Below the pieces are notes generated by a model. The model saw only the letters and a list, made by a program, of their open reading frames with translations. It was not told where the DNA came from and did no database searches. A stretch of DNA of 64,000 nt from Sphingopyxis bauzanensis (GTDB taxonomy: Bacteria; Pseudomonadota; Alphaproteobacteria; Sphingomonadales; Sphingomonadaceae), in NCBI RefSeq assembly GCF_002205675.1, contig NZ_NISK01000003.1:372001-436000 (forward strand), read 5' to 3'. Shown here in pieces: positions 48,378 through 56,296 of this stretch (the stretch's first letter is position 1; every line of letters begins with the position of its first letter). A program made the position numbers and the translations under genes.

Positions 48378-51300
48378 ATGGCGCGCTTCGCTCTCGCCCT
48401 TGCAGCGACTTTGGCTTGTTCGACTTCGGTTTTTGCTCAGCAGGCGGCGCCAACGCCCGCCGCCGACGCCAAGCCGGAGAAATGGGACGTCAATGCGCCC
48501 CCCGGCATGACGACGCGCAAGGTGCCGATCACGGTCGACGAAGGCAGCTGGATGAACATTGACGTTGCGCCCGACGGACGCACGATCTCCTTCGACTTGC
48601 TCGGCGACATTTACACGATGCCGATCGAAGGTGGCACGCCGACGCGCATCGCCGAGGGGCTGGCGTTCGAGCATCAGCCGCGCTTTTCGCCGGACGGCAA
48701 GCGCATCGCGTTCGTGTCCGACCGCGCCGGCGGCGACAATATCTGGCTGATGAACCGCGACGGCAGCGGCAAGGTACAGCTGAGCAAGGAGGACTTCCGC
48801 CTGCTCAACCAACCGAGCTGGAGTCCCGACGGCCAGTTCATCGTTGCCAAGAAACATTTCACCACCGGCCGGTCGCTCGGTACCGGCGAGGTGTGGATGT
48901 ACCATGTGTCGGGCGGTGCAGGGGTGCCGCTTGTCAAAAAGCCGAATGAACGCCACCAGAAAGAACTGGGCGAGCCGATCTTCGCGGCCGACGGCAAGAG
49001 CGTGTTCTACACTCGCAACGTGACGGCCGGGCCGATCTTTGAATATGCACAGGACAGCAACACCGACCTGTTCCACATCGAACGCTATGATCTGCAGGGC
49101 GCCAAGGTCAGCACGGCGGCGTCGGGCGCCGGTGGCGCTGTGCGCCCCACCCCCTCACCCGACGGCAAATATCTGGCCTTCGTCCGCCGCGAGGCGGCGC
49201 AGTCGAAACTGTACGTCAAAGACCTCGCGTCGGGCACCGAGCGCAAGGTATATGACGCGCTCGACCAGGATGTGCAGGAAACCTGGGCGGTCACCGGCGT
49301 CTATCCCAACATGGCATGGACCCCCGACAGCCGCGACATTGTGTTCTGGGCGGGCGGCAAGCTCCGCCGTGTAAGCGGTCAGGGCGGCGAAGCGCGCGTC
49401 ATTCCGTTCAGCATCAACGACGACCGCGTGATCATCGACGCCACCCATCCAGCGGTCGAGGTCGCCCCCGACAGCTTCACGACGCAAATGCCGCGCTGGG
49501 CCGAAGTGTCGCCCGACGGGCGCAGTGTCGTCTTCGAAACGCTCGGCAAGCTCTACATCAAGCCCGCCAGCGGCGGCACCGCGCGGCGGCTGACTGCCGC
49601 CAAGGACGACGCGATGGAGGCGTGGCCAAGCTGGTCGCGCGATGGCAAGTCGCTCGTCTTTGTGCGCTGGACCGACAGCGGCATGGGGGAGATTCACACC
49701 ATCGGTGCGGGCGGCGGCGCGTCGCGCAAGGTGACGAGCGTCCCCGGCCTCTATGCCGAACCGCGCTTCTCGCCCGACGGCAAGACGATCGTGTTCGAAC
49801 GGCGCCGCGGCGGCGGGCTCACCTCGACACGCTGGAGCGAAGATCCCGGCGTCTATCGCATCGCTGCGACCGGCGGCACGGCAGAGCGGGTGAACGCCGA
49901 CGGCGCCAAGCCGCAATATGGCGCGACCAGCGACCGCATCTTCATGGTCACCGCAGGAGACGGCAAGAGCCAGCTCGTCAGTACCGACCTCAGCGGTCAA
50001 GATAAGCGCACCCACGCCAATGGCGAACTGGTCAGCGATTATGAAATTTCGCCCGACGGGCGCACGCTGGCCTTCCGCCAGAACTACGACGCCTATGTGA
50101 CCCCGCTGATGCCCGGCGGGCAGGATATCGCGCTTGAAACCAAGAGTGGCGCGCTGCCGGTCACCCGGGTTAGCGGTAGCGGGGCGGAGTATGTCCACTG
50201 GTCCGGCGGTGGCCGCCGCCTCCACTGGAGCCGCGGCGCGACGCTGTTCAGTGCCGACCTTGCCAGCCTGTTCACCAACGCGCCCGCGGACGAGAAGGCA
50301 CCGAAGTTCACGCCGCCAACGGGAGGGGTTTCGCTCGCGATGACGCAGGCGGCGTCGAAACGACGCGGCACCGTCGTCATCACCGGTGCGCGGATCGTCA
50401 CGATGGCCGGGGCGGACGCCGGCATCATCGACAATGGCGCGATCGTTATCGAGGGCGACCGGATCACCGCGGTCGGGCCGCTGGCGTCGATCAGTGTTCC
50501 TGCGGGCTCGGTCACGGTCGATGCGACGGGCAAGACGATCGTCCCCGGCTTCGTCGATGCGCACGCCCATGGTGCGCACGGCGACGACGAGCTGGTGCCG
50601 CAGCAGAACTGGTCCGAAATCGTCAACCTCGCGATGGGGACGACCACCAGCCACAACCCGTCGTCGCGCGCATCCGAAATCTTCGTGTCGTCCGAAATGC
50701 AGCGTGCCGGATTGATCCTCGCGCCGCGTATCTTTTCCACCGGGGAGATCATCTATGGCGCCAAGGCGGCGGGGGTCTATGCCGAGATCAACGGCTATGA
50801 CGACGCGCTCGCCCATATCCGCCGTCTGAAGGCGCAGGGCGCGCATAGCGTCAAAAACTACAACCAGCCGCGCCGCGATCAGCGCCAGATGGTCGTCAAG
50901 GCAGCGCAGGCCGAGGGAATGCTCGTCGTGCCCGAAGGCGGCTCGCTTTACACGATGGACGTGTCGCTGATCCAGGACGGCAATTCGACGGTCGAGCATA
51001 ACATCCCGCTCCACACCTTCTACAAGGATCTGGTGCAGTTGTGGGGGCAGACGCAGGTCGATTACACCCCGACACTGGTCGTCACCTATGGTGGCCCCGC
51101 GGGCGATCCTTATTGGCGCGCGCACACCAATGTGTGGGAGCATCCGATCCTGACAAAACATATCCCGCCCGCGCAGCTGGCGGCGAACAACAAGCGCCGC
51201 ACGATCGCGCCCGAGGGTGATTATGTCGACGATGATTCGGCGCGCGAAGCGGGCAAGATCGCGGCGGCGGGCCGAATGGTTTCGATCGGCGCGCACGGGC

Positions 51301-51617
51301 AGCAATCGGGGCTCGGAGCGCATTGGGAAATCTGGTCGTTCGTGCGCGGCGGGTGGAGCAATATCGACGCGTTGCGCGCCGCGACGATCATGCCTGCCAC
51401 CTCGCTGGGCTATGGCAAGGATGTCGGGTCGCTCGAAGCGGGCAAACTCGCCGACCTGCTGATTCTCGACGCCGACCCGACGCAGGACATCCGCAACACC
51501 GAACGCATCCACCGCGTCATGCTCGGCGGGCGGCTTTACGATCCGCTGACGATGAACGAAGTGGCGACGGGCAACCGTAAGCGCGCCGCCTATTGGTGGG
51601 AAGCAGAAAAGCCCTAA
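48378..51617 (+). CDS. Secreted beta-propeller/amidohydrolase fusion protein
   Basis: A 1079-residue protein with signal peptide (MARFALALAATLACSTSVFAQ). The first ~640 residues contain TolB/PD40-type propeller repeats (FSPDGKRIAFVSDRAGG, WSRDGKSLVFVRW, FSPDGKTIVFERR). The last ~400 are a metal-dependent amidohydrolase (GFVDAHAHGAHG motif, VEHNIPLH, GAHGQQSGLGAHWE, and EAGKLADLLILDADP). This fused family, common in sphingomonads and other bacteria, is predicted to hydrolyse peptides or imides in the periplasm. Its substrate is unknown. An antisense frame along it is a GC-codon shadow. Confidence 0.9.
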   Translation: MARFALALAATLACSTSVFAQQAAPTPAADAKPEKWDVNAPPGMTTRKVPITVDEGSWMNIDVAPDGRTISFDLLGDIYTMPIEGGTPTRIAEGLAFEHQPRFSPDGKRIAFVSDRAGGDNIWLMNRDGSGKVQLSKEDFRLLNQPSWSPDGQFIVAKKHFTTGRSLGTGEVWMYHVSGGAGVPLVKKPNERHQKELGEPIFAADGKSVFYTRNVTAGPIFEYAQDSNTDLFHIERYDLQGAKVSTAASGAGGAVRPTPSPDGKYLAFVRREAAQSKLYVKDLASGTERKVYDALDQDVQETWAVTGVYPNMAWTPDSRDIVFWAGGKLRRVSGQGGEARVIPFSINDDRVIIDATHPAVEVAPDSFTTQMPRWAEVSPDGRSVVFETLGKLYIKPASGGTARRLTAAKDDAMEAWPSWSRDGKSLVFVRWTDSGMGEIHTIGAGGGASRKVTSVPGLYAEPRFSPDGKTIVFERRRGGGLTSTRWSEDPGVYRIAATGGTAERVNADGAKPQYGATSDRIFMVTAGDGKSQLVSTDLSGQDKRTHANGELVSDYEISPDGRTLAFRQNYDAYVTPLMPGGQDIALETKSGALPVTRVSGSGAEYVHWSGGGRRLHWSRGATLFSADLASLFTNAPADEKAPKFTPPTGGVSLAMTQAASKRRGTVVITGARIVTMAGADAGIIDNGAIVIEGDRITAVGPLASISVPAGSVTVDATGKTIVPGFVDAHAHGAHGDDELVPQQNWSEIVNLAMGTTTSHNPSSRASEIFVSSEMQRAGLILAPRIFSTGEIIYGAKAAGVYAEINGYDDALAHIRRLKAQGAHSVKNYNQPRRDQRQMVVKAAQAEGMLVVPEGGSLYTMDVSLIQDGNSTVEHNIPLHTFYKDLVQLWGQTQVDYTPTLVVTYGGPAGDPYWRAHTNVWEHPILTKHIPPAQLAANNKRRTIAPEGDYVDDDSAREAGKIAAAGRMVSIGAHGQQSGLGAHWEIWSFVRGGWSNIDALRAATIMPATSLGYGKDVGSLEAGKLADLLILDADPTQDIRNTERIHRVMLGGRLYDPLTMNEVATGNRKRAAYWWEAEKP

Positions 51618-51627
51618 GCCCCCCTTT

Positions 51628-51703
51628 GTCACCCCGGCGTAGGCCGGGGTCTCGCCGTTGCGTAATAACGCGACGTGGAGAGCCCGGCATACGCCGGGAT
51701 GAC
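51628..51703. repeat. Second pair of inverted 26-bp REP-like units
   Basis: Unit 51628-51653 starts GTCACCCCGGCGTAGGCC, and 51678-51703 is a near reverse complement (GAGAGCCCGGCATACGCCGGG). Each is a hairpin. Located between the amidohydrolase and tRNA-Ser; same design as the 42828 pair but a different sequence. Confidence 0.75.
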
Positions 51704-51778
51704 GCAATTCTGAGAAGGTTTGTGACTAGAGGGTTGCAAGCGTGGCGGACCGCCGCTAGGGGCGTCACCTCTCAGCGA

Positions 51779-51868
51779 GGAGAGTTGGCTGAGTGGTCGA
51801 AAGCGTCGCACTCGAAATGCGAAGTGCCGGCAACGGTACCGAGGGTTCGAATCCCTCACTCTCCTCCA
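51779..51868 (+). tRNA. tRNA-Ser(CGA)
   Basis: A 90-base cloverleaf with encoded CCA. Acceptor stem GGAGAGT pairs with ACTCTCC. The anticodon stem-loop is TCGCA-CTCGAAA-TGCGA with anticodon CGA. A long variable arm (TGCCGGCAACGGTA) and T-loop GGTTCGAATCC follow; the long variable arm marks serine. It is unrelated to the prophage attachment fragment, whose anticodon is TGA. Confidence 0.95.
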
Positions 51869-51934
51869 TTTTCCCCCTGATCTGACCACCAGCGGGCAGC
51901 CGCCCCGCGCCACCGCCGGGACGGCTGACAATCC

Positions 51935-52570
51935 CTAGATGCTTATTCCAGGCAGCGAAGGCGCCGTCAGCGATGCGACGATCGCACCGACGATCAGGAA
52001 CAGCACGATCGCGACGATGATCACGACCACCGTGTAACCCATCGCCTTGTCCTGCGGCACTTTCATCAAAATGGGCAGCCCGAGATATAGCAGATAGAGG
52101 CTGTAGAGGCCGAGCAGCCCCAGAATGGCGAGCGCCGGGATCAGACCGAATATGCCGGCGAGCCAGCCTGCCGTTGCCGAATAGGCCGCGACCTTTAGCG
52201 CCTGAACCTGATTCTTCTGCCCGCCAAAATTCGGCGCCAGCCCGTCGATCACCAGCGCAAGGGCAAAGACTGTCGCCAGCGCCAGCCCATAGGACAATAT
52301 CGCCGAAACCAGGGCGGTACCGATCGGCGGGTGGAAGTTGATGCCAAATGCGCCGTAACCAAAAACCTGCCCGCCGACGAACTGGGCGATTGGCCCGATC
52401 GCGGCCAGAACCAGTACATAAGGCATGTAAATCGACTGCGTCGTCGCGGGTTCGGCATCGATAGCGACCCACGTCTCTTTGGGTTTGAGGATGATGTTCT
52501 TGGCCCGCTCGATAATGCCCGATGCGGGGCTTGGCGGGGGTGTCGGGTTGCTCGTTGGTATCTCGTTCAT
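51935..52570 (-). CDS. Yip1-domain membrane protein
   Basis: A 211-residue inner-membrane protein: a Pro-rich cytosolic start (TSNPTPPPSPAS), then IIERAKNIILKPKETWVAIDAEPATTQSIYMPY, the standard opening of bacterial Yip1-domain proteins, and about five membrane helices (ALALATVFALALVI, IIVAIVLFLIVGAIVASL). Function unknown. AAAGG precedes the ATG at 52570 by ~6 bases; the longer frame is rejected. Confidence 0.85.
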   Translation of the reverse strand: MNEIPTSNPTPPPSPASGIIERAKNIILKPKETWVAIDAEPATTQSIYMPYVLVLAAIGPIAQFVGGQVFGYGAFGINFHPPIGTALVSAILSYGLALATVFALALVIDGLAPNFGGQKNQVQALKVAAYSATAGWLAGIFGLIPALAILGLLGLYSLYLLYLGLPILMKVPQDKAMGYTVVVIIVAIVLFLIVGAIVASLTAPSLPGISI

Positions 52571-52758
52571 GCTATGCCTTTCCCTGTTGCAATCAACACG
52601 GCCCGCAATCCAGCCCGGTACAACCGGCGGCCGAGCAAGCAAGATAGCTCGGCGTGCGTCATCGTCTGTAACGCCTATCACAGCCGGGATTCGACCCACC
52701 GGCGGGCAACCGAGTGTAACAGGGTTGAAACAGCAGGGAATAGCCATAGATTAGACGC

Positions 52759-53133
52759 ATGATTTCCGAATCCTCCTCCGAGCGTCCCGCAGCCGTCACC
52801 GCACCTTTGATCGGCGCCGCCAGCTTTGCGCCGGGCGACATCGTGCGCCACCGCATGTTCGATTTTCGCGGGGTCGTGTTCGACATCGACCCGGTATTCG
52901 CCAACAGCGACGAATGGTATGAGGCGATCCCGGAGGAAATCCGTCCGGCGAAAGAACAGCCCTATTACCACCTGCTCGCCGAAAACGGCGATTCTTCCTA
53001 TATTGCATACGTCAGCCAACAGAATCTGGTCCCCGACGCCGAAGGTGGACCGATCGACCATCCGCAGATCGAGGCGATGTTCGAGGGGCTGGACGACGGC
53101 CGATACCGCGTCCGCGCCATTCATCGCCACTAA
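52759..53133 (+). CDS. hspQ: Heat shock protein HspQ
   Basis: A 124-residue HspQ/YccV-family protein: FAPGDIVRHRMFDFRGVVFDIDPVFANSDEWYEAIP, KEQPYYHLLAENGDSSYIAYVSQQNL is the conserved core. HspQ is a heat-induced specificity factor of the Lon protease in enterobacteria and can bind hemimethylated DNA. Its N-terminal ~18 residues are a short extension. Confidence 0.93.
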   Translation: MISESSSERPAAVTAPLIGAASFAPGDIVRHRMFDFRGVVFDIDPVFANSDEWYEAIPEEIRPAKEQPYYHLLAENGDSSYIAYVSQQNLVPDAEGGPIDHPQIEAMFEGLDDGRYRVRAIHRH

Positions 53134-53143
53134 GCAAGCGGGT

Positions 53144-54016
53144 TCAAGCCTTCAGTTTCCAGCCCGACGCGAGCAAGCGATAGGTCAACAATCCCAGCGC
53201 GATATTGACCCCGACCAGCACCAGGATCGCGGTCAGAATCGGGTTGACGATCGTCGAATCCACCGTGCCGATGAAGCCGTAGCGAAAGCCCATGATCGCA
53301 TAATAGACGGGGTTGCCGTGCGCGACGGTCTGGAACCAGGGCGCCAGCCGGTCGACCGAGTAGAAAGTCCCCGAGAGCAAAGCGAGCGGCGTCACGACAA
53401 AGTTGGTCACCGCCGCGGCATGATCGAACTTTTCCGCCCAGACCGAGGTGATTAGACCGAGGAAACCGAGCATGGAGGCGCCGAGCACGCCGAACACCAC
53501 CACTGCCCACAAATGATCGGGCATGACACTGACCCCAGGCCACAGCGACATCGCGAGCCATAGCGCGAGGCCAACAAGCAGAGCGCGCGTGATTGCAGCA
53601 CCAACCAGCGCGATAATCAGTTCGCCGACCGCGAGCGGCGGCATCAGATAATCGACGATCGTTCCCTGGATCTTGCCAACGAGCAGCGAAAAGCTGGCAT
53701 TCGCAAAGCTGTTTTGCAGCATCGCCATCATGATGAGCCCCGGCGCGATGAAATCGGCAAAGGGAACCCCGATGACTTCGCGCCCCGCGCCGCCGAGCGC
53801 AACGGTGAAAATGACGAGGAACAGAAGCGTTGTGATCGCGGGTGCCCAGATTGTTTGCAGCTGCACCTTGAAAAACCGCCGCACCTCCTTGACATATAGC
53901 GCCTGCATGCCGGGCACGTTGAGCGTCCGGATGTGCGGCACTCCCGGTTCGGCAAAGGGCGGGGTTGCCGCGAATTTGCTCGAGTCGGGTCGCGAAATTT
54001 GGGGCTGGTCGTTCAT
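53144..54016 (-). CDS. ABC-2 type transporter permease
   Basis: A 290-residue permease with six predicted helices (APAITTLLFLVIFTVAL, FIAPGLIMMAMLQNSFANASFSL, LIIALVGAAITRALLVGLALWLAM, and others) and the family's LSGTFYSVDRLAPWFQ region. Such permeases export lipids, polysaccharides or drugs. No ATPase gene lies beside it in this window; the partner must be elsewhere. The ATG at 54016 (MNDQPQIS) is preferred over an extension rich in Ala and Gly. Confidence 0.85.
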   Translation of the reverse strand: MNDQPQISRPDSSKFAATPPFAEPGVPHIRTLNVPGMQALYVKEVRRFFKVQLQTIWAPAITTLLFLVIFTVALGGAGREVIGVPFADFIAPGLIMMAMLQNSFANASFSLLVGKIQGTIVDYLMPPLAVGELIIALVGAAITRALLVGLALWLAMSLWPGVSVMPDHLWAVVVFGVLGASMLGFLGLITSVWAEKFDHAAAVTNFVVTPLALLSGTFYSVDRLAPWFQTVAHGNPVYYAIMGFRYGFIGTVDSTIVNPILTAILVLVGVNIALGLLTYRLLASGWKLKA

Positions 54017-54134
54017 GGCGTTCTCGCCTATCGCCTCCCCGATCTTACCGCAAGCTGGGCAGTGGCGCCGGTCCGCAAGGATCGCATCGATAACCGCGAC
54101 ATAGCCCGCGGCGTGGAATGATAAGGAATAGAAT

Positions 54135-54830
54135 ATGTCTTGGACCGATGAGCGCATCGAAAGCCTGCGCACCATGTGGGAAAAAGGGCTGACCGCCAGC
54201 CAGATCGCCGACGAACTTGGCGGCGTCAGCCGGAATGCGGTGATCGGCAAGGCGCATCGCCTCGGCCTGAAATCGCGCCCGTCGCCGGTGAAAGCGACCG
54301 ATAAGGTCAAGCCTGCCAAGGCGGCGGCTCCTGCTGCACCGAAGGCAGTTGCCCCCGCCGCGGCCCCGCGCGCCGCAGCGCCTATCGCGCCGCGCCCTGT
54401 CGCCCCTACCCCGCCAAGGTCTGAAGCGCGCCCGACGGTCGACACGCCGACCGCCGACGGTTCGGTCGGTGAGCAGATTCCCAAGGCTGATCAGCCGCGT
54501 ATCGTCTCGATCGGCCCCGGCGGCTTCATCCGTCAGGGACCGGGCGACCAGCAGGCGCCGATCCCGCCCGCGCCGCCGCGCCGCCTAGTTCCCGCCAAAC
54601 CGAGCCCGGAGATCGCCGACAAGACGACCTTGCTCGATCTCAACGATCGCATCTGCCGCTGGCCGATGGGGCATCCGGGCGAGCCCGACTTCCATTTTTG
54701 CGGTCAGGCCGTGAATCCCGGCTTCCCCTATTGCGTCGAGCATTGCGGGCGTGCCTATCAGGCGCAGCTGCCGCGCGGCACGCGCCGTCCGCCGCCGCCA
54801 CCGCCGTTCGGAGGCCCCCGAGTTCGCTAA
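54135..54830 (+). CDS. gcrA: Cell-cycle regulator GcrA
   Basis: A 231-residue GcrA: conserved N-terminal DNA-binding domain (MSWTDERIESLRTMWEKGLTASQIADELGGVSRNAVIGKAHRLGL), a long Ala/Pro-rich linker, and C-terminal ICRWPMGHPGEPDFHFCGQAVNPGFPYCVEHC zinc-like domain. GcrA is an alphaproteobacterial factor that binds methylated promoter DNA with sigma-70 and controls division genes. Start by ATG after AAGGAAT. Confidence 0.96.
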   Translation: MSWTDERIESLRTMWEKGLTASQIADELGGVSRNAVIGKAHRLGLKSRPSPVKATDKVKPAKAAAPAAPKAVAPAAAPRAAAPIAPRPVAPTPPRSEARPTVDTPTADGSVGEQIPKADQPRIVSIGPGGFIRQGPGDQQAPIPPAPPRRLVPAKPSPEIADKTTLLDLNDRICRWPMGHPGEPDFHFCGQAVNPGFPYCVEHCGRAYQAQLPRGTRRPPPPPPFGGPRVR

Positions 54831-54840
54831 GGCGCGTTCG

Positions 54841-55239
54841 GTGAGGCCGTTCGCGCAGGAGTTTGAATTCGCACGCGCGCTCGGCCTGCAAATGGTCGAG
54901 CGCGGCGACGGGCGCTGCACCATGGCGATCGACGTCAATCCGCAGCAGCATTTCAGCCCGCAAGGCGCTGCGCATGGCGGCGTCGCCTACTCGCTCGCCG
55001 ACACCGCGATGGGTGGGGCGCTGACCAGCCTGCTCGACGCCGATCAATGGTGCGCAACGCTGGAAATCAAGTTCAACTACCACGTTCGCGTCGGCGAAGG
55101 ACGTCTGACCTGCGAGGCGGCGGTGCTGCATCGCGGAAAGCGCGTCGCCAATATCGACGCCAAGCTCTATCAGGACGGTCGCCTGGTCAGCAGCGCCAAC
55201 GGGAACTTCGCGATCTTCGCCGCGCCATCCACCAAATAG
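54841..55239 (+). CDS. PaaI-family thioesterase (hotdog fold)
   Basis: A 132-residue hotdog-fold protein: MQ(M/V)-type start FAQEFEFARALGLQMVERGDGRCTMAIDVNPQQHFSPQGAAHGGVAYSLADTAMGGA, with the HGG...D catalytic region of PaaI thioesterases that cleave phenylacetyl-/hydroxyaryl-CoA. GTG start at 54841 follows gcrA by 10 bases. A strong hairpin follows. Confidence 0.88.
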   Translation: MRPFAQEFEFARALGLQMVERGDGRCTMAIDVNPQQHFSPQGAAHGGVAYSLADTAMGGALTSLLDADQWCATLEIKFNYHVRVGEGRLTCEAAVLHRGKRVANIDAKLYQDGRLVSSANGNFAIFAAPSTK

Positions 55240-55243
55240 CCGA

Positions 55244-55273
55244 AAGGCGCCGGATCCTGCGATCCGACGCCTT
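55244..55273. terminator. Hairpin between convergent genes
   Basis: 12-bp stem AAGGCG-c-CGGATC / GATCCG-a-CGCCTT with one mismatch and 4-base loop. It lies between the thioesterase (plus) and the barrel gene (minus) and can end both transcripts; no long T-tract. Confidence 0.6.
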
Positions 55274-55296
55274 CCAATTGCTGCTTCTGCAAGTGT

Positions 55297-56127
55297 TTAG
55301 AAGCGGAAGCTGAGGGTCCCGCGCACGCTGTGGGTGCGGAAATTATCGCTGCTGCGCTTCATATCGGTGCCGCCTCCATTGAGCAGGAATGGATTGGTCG
55401 GCGGCGCGGTGCCGGCGCCGACGTTGACGACAAAATCATCGTCCTTGATGTCGGTGTAGAGATATTCCAGGCCGACAGCGATGTTGTTGGTTACCATCAC
55501 CTCGGCGCCGCCGCCTGCGGTATAGCCCCAGCCGTGCGTCTTGCCATTATCGGCAAAGCTGTTGGCGCCGTTGCTCGTCGAGAAGCGGTTGTCGAGGCGC
55601 GCATAGGCACCGCCACCCGTCACATAGAACAGGGCGCCGCCACCGGGCGTGTAACCGGCGCGCAGGCGGGCGTTGGCCTGGTAGTCGGCTTCACGGCTGA
55701 AGGTGTAACTCGCCGGCGTGGTCGAGAAAGCCGTGACGCTGTCGCGGGCGACGCTACGGCCGCCCTCGATCACTGCGCCGAGGACGAAGTTGCCCATGCG
55801 CTTATCGAAACCCAGACGACCGAAATATTCCGGCCCATCCTTGTCGTTGCGGCAGTTCAAGTTGGCACTGCTGGTGGCCGCGCCGTTACAGAAACCGGTC
55901 GAGAAAGCGTTGGCGCCGCCAACGGTGGTGACCTGGTCACCATAGGTGCCATCACGATTGGTATCGAACACTACGGTTTCGCCGCGGTCGCTGCCTTGTA
56001 GCGTACCGCCGCCACCGATGCTGATGTAAGGACCGTCAAAATCCTGCGACGGGTCGCGGTCTTGTGCGAAAGCCGGGACGGCAACAGTGCTGGCCGCCAA
56101 TACGGCGAGGAGAGAGAGAGTTTTCAT
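55297..56127 (-). CDS. Outer-membrane beta-barrel porin-like protein
   Basis: A 276-residue protein with signal peptide (MKTLSLLAVLAASTVAVPAFA) and an OmpA-like 8-strand barrel: GPYISIGGGGTL, GGAYARLDNRF, GWGYTAGGGAEVMVTNNIAVGLEYLYTDI and a C-terminal HSVRGTLSFRF with terminal Phe, the assembly signal. It is a common type of outer-membrane protein with immune or channel function unknown. It is divergent from parE. Confidence 0.9.
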   Translation of the reverse strand: MKTLSLLAVLAASTVAVPAFAQDRDPSQDFDGPYISIGGGGTLQGSDRGETVVFDTNRDGTYGDQVTTVGGANAFSTGFCNGAATSSANLNCRNDKDGPEYFGRLGFDKRMGNFVLGAVIEGGRSVARDSVTAFSTTPASYTFSREADYQANARLRAGYTPGGGALFYVTGGGAYARLDNRFSTSNGANSFADNGKTHGWGYTAGGGAEVMVTNNIAVGLEYLYTDIKDDDFVVNVGAGTAPPTNPFLLNGGGTDMKRSSDNFRTHSVRGTLSFRF

Positions 56128-56296
56128 TTTTTACTCCGCTTTTTGAATGACTTTTTAGTCACCGGCCAAACCCGGTCTCCTCCGCTAAAGTTCCACCCGT
56201 GCATGAAAATAGGATGAGCCGAGCGGCGATTGCGACGGCCGCAGCCGCGAAAAACCGCGCTTGCCAGCGGGCTTTCCCGCCCCCTATAGCCACAGC

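Noticed and set aside
49155..51707. 850-codon minus-strand open frame
   Set aside because: Antisense shadow of the propeller/amidohydrolase gene caused by high-GC codon use; Arg/His-rich, no domain.
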